A stretch of DNA of 64,000 nt, taken from contig OX155895.1 of NCBI GenBank assembly GCA_944588485.1, positions 33,341,471-33,405,470 of the forward strand, in the 5' to 3' direction. The position numbers and the translations under genes are program-made. Shown piece after piece: positions 37,719-50,100 of this stretch. The stretch is from Phosphuga atrata. Its lineage: Eukaryota > Arthropoda > Insecta > Coleoptera > Silphidae. How positions within the stretch are numbered: position 1 is the first letter of the stretch; the number at the start of each line of letters is the position of its first letter. The notes under the pieces were generated by a model. The model saw only the letters and a program-made list of their open reading frames with translations. It did not search any database and had not been told where the DNA came from.

Positions 37719-37737
37719 GGTAGTATGACCTTAACGG
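37719..37737 (-). repeat. piggyBac copy 1 right terminal inverted repeat
   Basis: 19 bp, GGTAGTATGACCTTAACGG on the plus strand, immediately before the right TTAA. Confidence 0.9.
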
Positions 37738-37741
37738 TTAA

Positions 37742-40700
37742 ATTAAACTAAATTATTTTTAAATTTAATAAAATTATTTTTAAATTAAATTAAATTAGTA
37801 TTAAATCAAATTAAATTAAAATATTTTTAAATTCAATTAAATTTAATTATTTTTAAAATAAATAAAATTATTTTTGAAATAAAATAAATTATTTTTAAAT
37901 TAAAATACATTACTTTTAAATTAAATTAAATTATTTTAAAATTAAATTAAATTATTATTACATCAAAGTTTTAAATTTATTTAAATCAAATTATTTTTAA
38001 ATTAAATTTAATTATTTTTAAATCAAATTAAATTATTTTTAAATTAAATTAAAATATTTTTGAAGTAAATTAAATTATTTTTAAATTAAATTAAATTACT
38101 ATTAAATCAAATTAAATTATTTTCAAATTTAATTTATTTATTTTTAAAATTAATTTTTAAAATTTATTTTTTAATTAATTTATTTTTAAAATAAATTAAA
38201 TTATTTTTAAATTAAGATAAATTATTTTTAAATCAAATTAAATTAAATTATTTTTAAATTTATTCAAATTAAATTATTTTTAAATTTAATTAAAGTATTT
38301 TTATATTAAATTAAATTTTTTTTAAATCAAATTAAATTAAATTATTTTTGGAATTAAATTGTTTTTAATTTTATTTAAATTATTTTTAAAATAATTCAAA
38401 TAATTTTTAAATAAAATAAAATAAAATTATTTTTAAATAAAATTTAATTATTTTTAAAATAAATTATTTTTAAATTAAATTAAATTATTTTTAAATTAAA
38501 TTAAAATATTTTTAAATCAAATTAAATTAAATTTTTTTTGAAATTAAATTGTTTTTAATTTAAATCATTTTTAAATTAATTGAAATTAATTTTAAATAAA
38601 ATAAAATAAAATTAATTTATTTTTAATTATTTTTAAAATAAATTATTTTTAAACTAAATGAAATTTTTTTAAAATCCAATTAAATTATTTTTAACATTAA
38701 TTAAATAAAACTAAATTATCTTTAAATTAAATGAAATTATTTTTAAATTAAATTAAAATATTTTTAAAATAATTACTTTTAAAATAGCGTTTTTTTTTAA
38801 ATTAAAATTTTTGTAATTAATTTGTTATTACAAAAATAAATTATTTTTAAAAATTAAATTATTTTTAAATTAATAAAATTATTCTTAAATTAAATTAAAA
38901 TAATTTTAAATTAAATTAAATTATTTTCAAATTAATTCAAATAATTTTTAAATTAATTAGTTTTAAATCAAATTAAATTATTATTAAATCAAATCAAATT
39001 AAATTATTTTCAAATTTAATTAATTTATTTTTTAAATAATTTTTAAAGTTTATTTTTAAATTAATTTATTTTTAAAACAAATTAAATTATTTTTAAATTA
39101 AAATAAATTATTTTTAAATTTAATTAAATATAATTAAAATAATTTTAAATTAAATTAATTAAAAAAAAATTAAATTGTTTTTAAATCAAATTAAATTAAA
39201 TTATTTTTTGATATAATTAAATTAAATTATTTTTAAATTTAATTATATTAAATTACTTATAAATTTGAATAAAATTATATTTAAATTAAATCTAATCAGT
39301 TTTAAATTAAATTAAATTATTTTTGAATTAAATTAAAATAAAAATTAAATTTTTTTGAATTAAATTATAAATTTTATAATTAATTAAATTAAATTTTTAA
39401 ATTTAATTATATTAAATTACTTCTAAATTTAATTAAGTTATTTTTAAATTAAATTAAATCATTTTTAAATTAAATTAAATTATTTTTGATTTAAATTAAA
39501 TTAGATTTTTAAATTAAAATAAATTATTTTTAAATCAAATTAAATTAAATTATTTTTAAATTTATTCAAATTTAATTATTTTTAAATTTAATTAAATTAT
39601 TTTTATATTAATTTAAATTATTTTTAAATCAAATTAAATTAAATTGTTTTTGAAATTAAATTGTTTTAAATTTAATTTAAATTATTTTTAAATTAATTCA
39701 AATTATTTTAAAATAAAATAAAACAAACATATTTTTAAATAAAATAAAGTTATTTTTAAATTAAATTAAATTATTTTTAAATCATATTAAATTAAATTAT
39801 TTTTAAATTTAATCAAATTAAATGATTTTTTAATTTAATTAAAGTATTTTTATATTAAATTAAATTATTTTTAAATTAACTAAAATAAAATTATTTTTAA
39901 ATAAGATTTAATTATTTTTAAAATAAATTATTTTTAAAGTAAATTAAATTAAATTATTTTTAAATCAAATTAAATTAAATTATTTTTGAAATTAAATTGT
40001 TTTTAATTTAATTTAAATTATTTTTAAATTAATTCAAATTATTTTTAAATAAAATAAAATTATATTTAAATTAAATTATTTTTAATTATTTTTAAAATAA
40101 ATTATTTTTAACTTAAAATATATTATTATTAAATTACATCAAATTTTTTTAAAATCAAATTAAATTATTTTTAACATTCATTAAATAAAACTAAATTATC
40201 TTTAAATTAAATTATTTTTAAATTAAATCAAAATATTTTTAAAATAATTATCTTTAAATTAAAAATTAGTTTTTTTTTAATTAAATTTGTTTTTAATTAA
40301 TTTGTTATTACAAAAATAAATTATTTTTAAAAATCAAATGATTTTTAAATTAAATTAAATTATTCTTAAATTTAATTAAAATATTTTTAAATTATTTTTA
40401 AATTAATTCAAATAATTTTTAAAAAATTAGTTTTAAATTAAATTTAATTATTTTTTAATTAAATTATTTTTAAATTATATTGAATTATTTTTAAACTAAA
40501 TAAAATTAAATTAATCTTAAATCAAATTAAATTATTTTTTGAAATTAAATTGTTTTAATTTTAATTTAAATTATTTTTAAATTAATTCAAATTATTTAAA
40601 ATCAAAATAAAATAAAATTATTTTTAAATAAAATAAAACAATTTTTAAATTAAATTATTTTTAAATAATATTAAATTAAATTATTTTTAAATTTAATTAA

Positions 40701-41739
40701 ATTAAATTATTTTTAAATTTAATTAAATTATTTTTAAATTGAATTAAAACATTTTTAAATTAAATTAAATTACTTCTAAATTTAATTTAATTAAATTATT
40801 TTTAAATTAAATTAGATTATTTTTAAATTAAATTATTTTTGAATTAAAATTTTAAATTAAATTAAAATATTTTGAATTAAATTAAGTGAAATTATTTTTA
40901 AATTAAATTAAAATATTATTAAATCTAATTAAATTAAATTATTTCTTAATTAAATTAAATTATTTTTAAATTAAATTAAATTATTTTTTAATTAAATTAA
41001 AATATTAAATCAAATTAATATAATTTTTTTTTAAATTCAATTAAATTAAAATATTTTAAAATTAAATTAAATTTAAATTAAATTAAATTATTTTTAAATT
41101 AAATTAAATTATTTTTAAATCAAATTAAATTATTTTTAAAATTAATTAAATTAAATTATTTTATAATTAAATTAAATTATTTTTAAATTAAACAATTATT
41201 TTTAAATTAAATTAAATTATTTTTAAATTATGTCAAATTATTTTTAAATGAAAATAAATTATTTTTAAAATAAATTATTTTTAAATTAAATCAAATTATT
41301 TTTAAATTAAATTAAATTATTTTTAAATTAAATTAAATTATCTTTAAATTAAATTTAATTTTTTAAAAGTAAATTAACTTATTTTTATATCAAATAAAAT
41401 TAAATTATTTTAAAATTAAATTAAATTATTTTTAAATTAAATTATTTTCAAATTGAATTAATTCATTTTTAGACTAAAGTAAATTAATTTATTTTTAAAT
41501 GAAATTATTATTTTAAATTAAATAAAACTATTTTTAAATTAAATCAAATTATTTCTAAATTATTAAATTATTTTTAAATTAAATCAAATTATTTTTAAAA
41601 TAAATTAAATTAGTTTTAAATTAAATTAAATTATCTTTAAATTAAATTTATTTTTTTTTAATTAAATTAGCTTATTTTTAAATCAAATAAAATTAAATTA
41701 TTTTAAAATTAAATTAAATTATTTTTAAATTAAATTATT
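37742..41739 (+). repeat. AT satellite block E (plus orientation)
   Basis: A 4-kb array between piggyBac copy 1 and LINE copy 1. Its left edge (TAAACTAAATTATTTT and on) matches the sequence right of piggyBac copy 2 at 47143 onwards. A module marked TTAACATT(A/C)ATTAAATAAAAC occurs at 38691 and 40171, and reappears in block G at about 49981, 51839 and 53077 (the last two with small changes). No gene is seen. Confidence 0.88.
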
Positions 41740-42816
41740 AACCATTACTTAGCACTGGTCATCTTGTTCTTTTCATCTTCCCAAAATTTCCTCATCCTTT
41801 CGCTCTGGGCCTGTCTTCTAGTTATTTATTTAACTCTTAACTGTTGGATTCTTTGATGTGAAGTTATGTGAATTTATTTCCTGTCTGTATTTAGTTCGCG
41901 TAGTCGCCAATGGGTCTATATTCATTACTGAGAGGTCATGTTGGGTGTCTTCCAGCCAGCGTACTTTAGACTCTCGGGTTCCATTGATGATGTGGAATAT
42001 TTTCTTGTTCAATCGATAGTCATCCATTCGTACTATATGACCGCAGAATTTCAGAAGTCGTTTCCGTGCACCGGAGGAGAATCGTTCTGTCAGGGAATAT
42101 AGTTCTTGTGAGCTTTTACGCATACAGATACCATCTTGTACTGTGGGCCCAAATTTTTTCAGTATCTGACGTTCTACTTTCTCAATATCATTGCTGTAGA
42201 TGGTTAATGATAGTCTCAATTACATAGAGTGCTTCTGGAACGATGACTGTATGGTAGTGACGGAGTTTTGCTTTAGTAGAAAGTGATTTCTTTTTGTACA
42301 TATTCCAGGTGATTGTATAGGCTTTGCGTAACTTTTCTGCACACATTTTGTTAGCCATTCTTAGGTACCTGAAGTGCTTAACTGGGGAGTGGGGACAATA
42401 CATCACCCTGTCTTACTCCAGTACTGATTTGAATAGGCTCGAAGATTTCACCCATGGATTTTACTCTAGATGTTGTGCCTGACAAAAGTCTGTTCGATTA
42501 CCATGGATGTTTTACTATCCACACCGCATTCATGAAGTATAGTAAACAGTTATTCGGTCAATTGAGTCATACGCTTTCTTGAAGTCTACGAAAGTGACAA
42601 CTGTGCGGTTGGGCTGGCGATTTTGCAGTATCATCTTCAGGTTCCAGATTTGTTCCGCGCATGATCGGTGCCGTCGGAAACCTGCCTGACATTCACCTAT
42701 CAGGTGTTCTGTCTGTTCTTCCAGAGTTGTGAGGAGGGCACGTGCGAAAACTTTGTAGGCGATTGATAGAGGGGAAATGCCCCGGTAATTGTCTTGATCA
42801 GAAAAAAATAACCAGT
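41740..42816 (-). mobile_element. LINE (non-LTR retrotransposon) remnant, copy 1
   Basis: A 1.08-kb minus-strand fragment of a non-LTR retrotransposon: 5'-truncated inside the reverse transcriptase, with an internal deletion, and ending at the 3' side with the C-terminal ORF2 tail. Compared with copy 2 it lacks the last ~40 bp of the 3' end and about 15 bp within the tail (near 41820). Both sides pass directly into plus-strand satellite. Confidence 0.88.
41745..42806 (-). pseudogene. LINE ORF2 reverse transcriptase remnant, copy 1
   Basis: Reverse transcriptase for target-primed copying. On the minus strand it begins at DQDNYRGISPLS, then GECQAGFRRHRSCAEQIWN, then motif A FVDFKKAYDSID (catalytic Asp codon 42586-42584), then, after frame breaks, motif B GVRQGDVLSP (about 42420-42391). 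The frame then jumps straight to PVKHFRYLRM, so the palm segment with the YxDD site is deleted (junction near 42375-42390). The rest runs through KAKLRHYHTVIVPEALYVIE and a 129-codon stretch (42219-41830) with FCGHIVRMDDYRLNKKIF and VRWLEDTQHDL, the usual LINE tail. A final RMRKFWEDEKNKM lies just past the stop. Clade is not fixed: an RTE-like or related arthropod LINE fits. Non-functional. Confidence 0.85.
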
Positions 42817-45489
42817 AAAATTAAATGAAATTATTTTTAAAATGAATAAATATATTTTTAAATTAAATTACTTTAAATTATTTTTAAATTAAATTAAATT
42901 ATTTTTGGATTAAATTACATTATTTTTAAATTAAATTAAATTGTTTGTAAATTAAATTAAATTATTTTTAAATTAAATAAAATTATTTACAAATTAAATT
43001 TTTTTTAAATTAAATAAAATTATTTTTGAAATAAATTAAATTATTTTTAAATTAAATTAAATTATTTTTAAGGTAAAATATTTTTTTTTTAATTAAATTA
43101 AAATATTTTTGAATTAAATTAAATTAAATTATTCTTAAATTTAATTAAATTAAATTAGTTTTAAATTTAATTAAATTAATTTTAATTTAAATAAAATTAT
43201 TTTTAAATCAAAGTAAATAAAATTATTTTTAAAATTAATTAAATTAAATTAAATTAAATTATTTTTAAATATAATTTAATAATTTTTAAATTAAATAAAT
43301 TTTTTTTTTAATTAAATTTAATTTTTTTTTAATTAAATTATTATTAAATCAAATTAAATTAAATAATTTTTAAATTGAATTAAATTAAATTTTTTTAAAT
43401 TAAATTAAATTATTTTCAAATTAAAATAAATTATTTTTAAATTAAATGAAACAATTTTTAAATTAATTATTTTTAAATTAAATTAAGTTATTTTTAAATT
43501 AAAATTTATTATTTTTAAATTAAATTGTTTCTAAATTAAATTAAATTATTTTTAAATAAATTCAAATTATTTTTAAATTGAATAAAATTAAATTATTTTT
43601 AAACAAAATATAAAATGTTTTGAAATTAAATTAAATTATTCTTAAAATAAATTATATTATATTGAAATCAAATTAAATTACTTTAAATTATTTTTAAATT
43701 AAATTAAATTAATTTTAGGTTAAATTACATTATTTTTAAATTAAATTAAAAAAAAACTATTTGTAAATTAAATTATTTCTAAAAAGAATAAAATTATTTT
43801 CAATTTAAATTAAATTATTTTTAAATTACATAAAATTTTTCTGAATTAAAGTAAATTAAGTTTTTTTTAAATTTAATTAAATTAAATTATTTTTAAATTA
43901 AATTAAATTATTTTAAAATGTAAATAGGTTATTTTTAAATTAAATTAAATTATTTTTAAATCAAATTAATTATTTTTTAGACTTAAATAAATTAAATTAT
44001 TTTTAAATTACATTTAAATATTTTTAAATTAAATTATTTTTAAATTAAATTAAATTATTTTCAAATCAAATTAAATTATTTTTTAAATTAAATTGTTTTT
44101 AATTAAATTTAAGTTATTTTTAAATTTATTCAAATTATTTTTAAATAAAATAAAATTATTATTATTTTTAAATTAAATTAATTTTTTTTAAATGAAATTG
44201 AATTAAATTATTTTTAAAATTAATTAAGTAAAACTAAATTATCTTTATATTAAATGAAATTATTTTTAAATTAAATTAAATTATTTTTAAATTAAATATT
44301 TTTAAATTAAATTAAATTATTTTTAAATTATTTTTTTTTAATTAAATTGAATGACTATAAAATTAAATTATTTTAAAAATTTAAATTAAATTATAATAAT
44401 TATTAAAAAAATTAAAATTTTTCAAATTATTTTTAAATTAATTATTTTTAAATTAAATTAAATTAATTGATAATAATTAAATTATTTTAAAAATAATTTA
44501 ATTTATATTAAATTAATTTTTAAATTAAATTGAATTATTTTTAAATTAAATAAAATTAAATTATTTTTAAATTAAATTAAATTATTTTAAAATTAAATTA
44601 AATTGTTATAAAAAAATGTAATTATTCTTGAATTAAATTAAATTACATTATTATAAAAGTAATTTAATAAATTAAATTATTTTTAAAATAAATTAAATTA
44701 TTTTTAGATTAAATTTATATAATTTTAAATTAAATGAAATTATTTTCAAATCATATTAAATTATTTTTAAATTTCATTAATTTAAATTATTTTTAATTTA
44801 AATTATTTTTAAGTTAAATTAAATTAATTTTAAATTATTATAAATAAAATTAAAATCTTTTAAAATAAAATAAAATTAAATTTTAATTATTTTTAAATCA
44901 AATTAAATTAAATTAAATTATTGATGAAATTAAATTGTTTTTAAATTAAATTAAATTGTTTTTAAATTAATTTAAATTATTTTGAAATTAAATAAAATTA
45001 AATTATTTTTAAATAAAATTGAAATATTTTTAAAATAAATTAAATTGTTTTTAAATTAAATAGAATTATTTTTAAAATAAAATAATTAAAATTATTATTA
45101 ATTTAAATTAAATTATTTTTAAATTTAATTAAATTAAATTACGTTTAAATTTAATAAAATTATTTTTAATTTAAATTAAATCATTTTTAAATTAAATTAA
45201 ATTATTTTTTAATTAAATTAAATTAAAGCATTTTTAAATTATATTAAATTATTTTTAAATCAAATTAAATTAAATTATTTTTAAATTCAATTAAATTATT
45301 TTTAAATCAAATTAAATTAAATTATTTTTAAATTTAATTAAAATAAATTATTTTTAAATTAGACTAAATTATTTTTAAATTAACTTAAATTATTTTTAAA
45401 TTAAATTAAATTATTTTTAAATTAAATTAAATTATTTTTAAATCAAATTAAAATAAATTATTTTTAAATTTAATTAAATTAAATTATTT
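42817..45489 (+). repeat. AT satellite block F (plus orientation)
   Basis: Array between LINE copy 1 and piggyBac copy 2. It contains the boundary between the two large duplication units, near 44055. Its first ~1.2 kb matches the array right of LINE copy 2, and its last ~1.4 kb matches the array left of piggyBac copy 1. No gene is seen. Confidence 0.88.
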
Positions 45490-45493
45490 TTAA

Positions 45494-47138
45494 CCGTTAT
45501 TCTACCGGCCGGAGTATAATACGGTCGGACGCGCTTTTAACTAATTTTTACATATGGTTAGAATAATATTTCGATGAAATGCCTTTTAGTAATCTCCTAT
45601 TGGTATGGAAGGATATGAAATTAGTTTAAAAGAAAAATGTTTTAAAAATTTACGAATTTTAACTTTTTTACCAAAAACTACTAAAAATGTTAAATTTCGT
45701 AAATTAGGCCTGGAGTGACAGCATGTCATGAGACCACGTATTAAGTTTAAAAACAAGTTTTCAACTATTCTAAACAAGCCCTTAGAATGCATAGAAATAT
45801 CACCTACTATTCAAGATTATGAATATTTTTATAATAAAGATTATTGGGTTATTGTTTACTGCTGGGCATCTTCCAATGCAGGAATTGACCCTCCATGGAG
45901 CAAAAAATATGGACCAACGATTAGATACCACGAAATTTGTATATTTATTAGATTTGATGATGAAAAAATGAAGATCCCAACAGCCTGCAATGGATAAACT
46001 TGCACCTATTAGAAAAATGTGGGGTCGAATGAATAATAATTTAGGAAAATTCAACATGCCATTATGTAATCTGACTGTAGATGAGCAATTATTTGGTTTT
46101 GAAGGAAAATGTCCATTCAAGCAATACATACCATCCAAACCAAAAATATGGAATAAAAATATTTTGGCTAAACGATTCTGAAACAGGATACTCACTAAAA
46201 GGAATTCAATATTTAGGAAAAGAGAGAAATCAACGTGCCACCAACCTGGGTGAAAATATCGTTCAAGATTTATGCACTCCACATTACGATACAAATAGGA
46301 ACAAAACGCGCGACAATTTTTGTACTACCAAACAATTGGTACCGAATTTGAAGAGTTCTGGTCTCACTATGACGGGAACGGGACGAAAAAATAAGGTATT
46401 TTCGAAAAAAATTTCTGTCGAAACGTTCTCGAGAATAATTTTTGGATTTACAAAAAATAGCACGTTTGTGTCATACGTTCCAAAAAAGGGAAAATCTGTA
46501 ATTTTATTATCAACAATGTGATCAAACCTCATAGTGATGCGATCACGGAAAATAAAAGAAAACCGTAAGTGATTATTGAAGATGACAAACAGATTTTATG
46601 GACAAGATGTTCAAAACTTATAGGTACATGTAAAAGAAAGACAAATAGATATCATGTTGCATTTTTTTTGATTCAATTTAAACATTTTAGACATAGGTTT
46701 ATTGGCTACATATATTACATACACTAACGTTATAAAAATTGGATTACAAAAAAAAAGACAAAAGAAATACTTTTACAGATGAAGTTAGAAAGGCCCTGAT
46801 TTCACCGCATTTACAGCGACGACAGAATCAAAATTTGCGAAATAAGGCTTTGAAGGAAAGTAAATTCTTCCTCCAGAAATATTATATGCAATAAGTATGT
46901 AGATTAATAGAAAAATTAAATTATAAACTTGTTTATTTTTAAACACTTTTCGAAAAAATAGAATTATAATGTTTATCCCACATAATCTAATATAAAAAAT
47001 ATGTAGCTAATTTATTAAAATATTTGTTGAATAATAATAGAATGTAAGAGAACCAAAAATCTAAGATGTAATTGAAAAATAATTATATAATTACATTAGG
47101 TTTTTTTGGTAGTATGACCTTTTTGGTAGTATGAACGG
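45494..47138 (+). mobile_element. piggyBac-type DNA transposon, copy 2 (dead, both ends damaged)
   Basis: A 1645-bp element between TTAA at 45490-45493 and 47139-47142. The left repeat has lost six bases (CCGTTATTCTACC against CCGTTAAGGTTATTCTACC). The right end carries a local duplication of TTTTTGGTAGTATGA and lacks the matching CCTTA before ACGG. With both ends altered it is unlikely to be mobilised. It retains an 87-bp coding segment that copy 1 has lost. Confidence 0.92.
45728..46894 (+). pseudogene. piggyBac transposase remnant, copy 2
   Basis: Same gene as in copy 1. The N-terminal part is longer: an 89-codon frame from 45728 with IQDYEYFYNKDYW and CWASSNAGIDPPW. The Asp of LTVDEQL is at 46080-46082, the Asp of TRDNF at 46312-46314 and the Asp of DFMDK at 46592-46594. 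The frame from 46081 stays open for 146 codons through NLGENIVQDLCTPHYDTN, RNKTRDNFCTTKQL and SYVPKKGKSVILLSTM. It is therefore better preserved here than copy 1, which has an extra shift. Shared with copy 1: the extra A after IPSKPK, and shifts downstream of LLSTM that separate the third Asp and KTNRYHV. No cysteine-rich C-terminal domain. The start chosen is only the first ATG of the open stretch. Confidence 0.88.
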
Positions 47139-47142
47139 TTAA

Positions 47143-50100
47143 ATTAAACTAAATTATTTTTAAATTAAATAAAATTATTTTTAAATTAAATTAAATTAGT
47201 ATTAAATCAAATTAAATTAAAATATTTTTAAATTCAATTAAGTTTAATTATTTTTAAAATAAATAAAATTATTTTTGAAATAAAATAAATTATTTTTAAA
47301 TTAAAATAAATTACTTTTAAATTAAATTAAATTATTTTAAAATTAAATTAAATTATTATTACATCAAATTAAATTAGATTATTTTTCAATCAAATTAAAT
47401 TAGTTTTAAATTTATTTAAATCAAATTATTTTTAAATTAAATTTAATTATTTTTAAATCAAATTAAATTATTTTTAAATTAAATTTAAATATTTTTGAAT
47501 TAAATTAAATTATTTTTAAATTAAATTAAATTATTATTAAATCAAATTAAATTAAATTATTTTCAAATTTAATTTATTTATTTTTAAAATTAATTTTTAA
47601 AATTTATTTTTTAATTTATTTATTTTTAAAATATATTAAATTATTTTTAAATTAATATAAATTATTTTTAAATCAAATTAAATTAAATTATTTTTAAATT
47701 TAATCAAATTAAATTATTTTTAAATTAATTCAAATAATTTTTAAAAACTTAGTTTTAAATTAAATTTAATTATTTTTAAATTAAATTATTTTTAAATTAT
47801 ATTGAATTTTTTAACTAAATGAAATTAAATTAATCTTAAATCAAATTAAATTATTTTTTGAAATTAAATTGTTTTAATTTTAATTTAAATTATTTTTGAA
47901 TTAATTCAAATTATTTAAAATCAAAATAAAATAAACTTATTTTTAAATAACATAAAATTATTTTTAAATTAAATTATTTTTAAATAATATTAAATTAAAT
48001 TATTTTTAAATTTTATTAAATTATTTTTAAATTAAATTAAAACATTTTTAAATTAAATTAAATTATTTTTAAATTTAATTTAATTATTTTTAAATTTAAT
48101 TATTTTTGAATTAAATTAAATTAGATTATTTTTAAATTAAATTATTTTTGAATTAAAATTTTAAATTAAATTAAAATATTTTGAATTAAATTAAATGAAA
48201 TTATTTTTAAATTAAATTAAAATATTATTAAATCTAATTAAATTAAATTATTTCTAAATTAAATTAAATTATTTTTAAATTAAATTAAATTATTTTTAAA
48301 TTAAATTAAAATATTAAATCAAATTAATTTAATTTTTTTTTAAATTCAATTAAATTGAAATATTTTAAAATTAAATTAATTTTAAATTAAATTAAATTAT
48401 TTTTAAAAAAATTAAATTATTTTTAAATCAAATTAAATTATTTTTAAAATTAAGTAAATTAAATTATTTTATAATTAAATGAAATTATTTTTAAATTAAA
48501 CAATTGTTTTTAAATTAAATTAAATTATTTTTAAATTATGTCAAATTATTTTTAAATTAAAATAAATTATTTTTAAATTAAATTATTTTTAAATTAAATG
48601 AAATTATTTTTAAATTAAATTAAATTATTTTTAAATTAAATTCAATTATTTTTAAATCAAATTTAATTTTTTTAATTAAATTAGCTTATTTTTAAATCAA
48701 ATAAAATTAAATTATTTTAAAAATTAAATTAAATTATTTTTAAATTAAATTATTTTCAAATTGAATTAATTTATTTTTACATTTAATTAAATTAATTTAT
48801 TTTTAAATGAAATTATTATTTTTAAATAAATAAAACTATTTTTAAATTAAATCAAATTATTTTTAAATTAAATTAAAATATTTTTAAATTAAATTAAATT
48901 ATTTTTAAATTAAATTAAATTATTTTTAAATTAATTTAAATTATTTTTAAGTTAAATTAAATTATTTTTAAATTAAATCAAATTATTTTTAAATTAAATT
49001 AAATTAGTATTAAATCAAATTAAATTAAAATATTTTTAAATTCAATTAAATATAATTTTTTTTTATAATAAATAAAATTATTTTTGAAATAAAATAATTT
49101 TTTTAAATTAAAATAAATTACTTTTAAATTAAATTAAATTCTTTTAAAATTAAATTAAATTATTATTAAATCAAATTAAATTAAATCATTTTCAAATTTA
49201 TTTATTTATTTTTAAAATTAATTTTTAAAATTCATTTTTTAATTAATTTATTTTTAAAATAAATTAAATTAATTTAAAAAAAATTAAATTATTTTTAACA
49301 AATTAAATTAAATTAAATTAAAACATTTTTAAATTAAATTATTTTTAATAAAATTATAAATTTTATAATTAATTAAATTATATTTTTAATTTAAATTAAA
49401 AACTTTTAAATTTAATTAAATTATTTTTAAATTAAATTAAATCATTTTTTAATTAAATTAAATTATTTTTGATTTAAATTAAATTAGATTTTCATGTTAA
49501 ATTAAATTATTTTTGAATCAAATTAAAAATATTATTTTTAAATTTAATCAAATTAAATTATTTTTAAATTTAATTAAAGTATTTTTATATTAAATTAATT
49601 TTTTTTTAAATCAAATTAAATTAAATTATTTTTGAAATTAAATTGTTTTTAATTTAATTTAAATTATTTTTAAAATAATTCAAGTTATTTTTAAATAAAA
49701 TAAAATAAAATTATTTTTAAAAAAAATTTAATTATTTTTAAAATAAATTATTTTTAAATTAAATTATTTTTAAATTAAATTAATATATTTTTAAATCAAA
49801 TTAAATTAAAAAATTTTTGAAATTAAATTGTTTTTAATTTAAATAATTTTTAAAGTAATTCAAATTATTTTTAAATCAAATAAAATTATTTTTAAATAAA
49901 ATGAATTTATTTTTAATTATTTTGAAAATAAATTATTTTTAAACTAAATTAAATTTTTTTAAAATCAAATTAAATTATTTTTAACATTAATTAAATAAAA
50001 CTAAATTATCTTTAAATTAAATTAAATTATTTTTAAATTAAATTAAAATATTTGTAAAATAATTATTTTTAAATTAGTTTTTTTTAATTAATTTTTTTTT

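Larger units (their letters stand above)
36164..37737 (+). mobile_element. piggyBac-type DNA transposon, copy 1 (dead)
   Basis: A 1574-bp element flanked by TTAA on both sides (36160-36163 and 37738-37741), the hallmark target duplication of piggyBac. Terminal inverted repeats are 19 bp: CCGTTAAGGTTATTCTACC on the left, and CCGTTAAGGTCATACTACC when the right end is read inwards (17/19 identical). Inside are a subterminal GC-rich palindrome, a 41-bp-armed hairpin and a broken transposase gene. Unlike copy 2, its ends look intact. Confidence 0.93.
34000..44055 (+). repeat. Segmental tandem duplication, unit 1 (carries piggyBac 1 and LINE 1)
   Basis: Ordered landmarks shared with unit 2: TAATTAAGTA followed by AAAC and ATCTTTATAT (34161 / 44221), an ATTATTCTTGAATTAAAT module (about 34562 / 44628), piggyBac (36164 / 45494), the post-piggyBac array (37742 / 47143), LINE (41740 / 55071), and the post-LINE array (42817 / 56165). 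Offsets change from 10060 to 9330 to 13331 because of internal array length differences. Edges are approximate. Confidence 0.85.

Noticed and set aside
36164..47138. Two independent piggyBac insertions
   Set aside because: Both have TTAA flanks, but the satellite outside the TTAA also matches between copies on both sides and the same frameshift is shared, so one insertion plus duplication is simpler.
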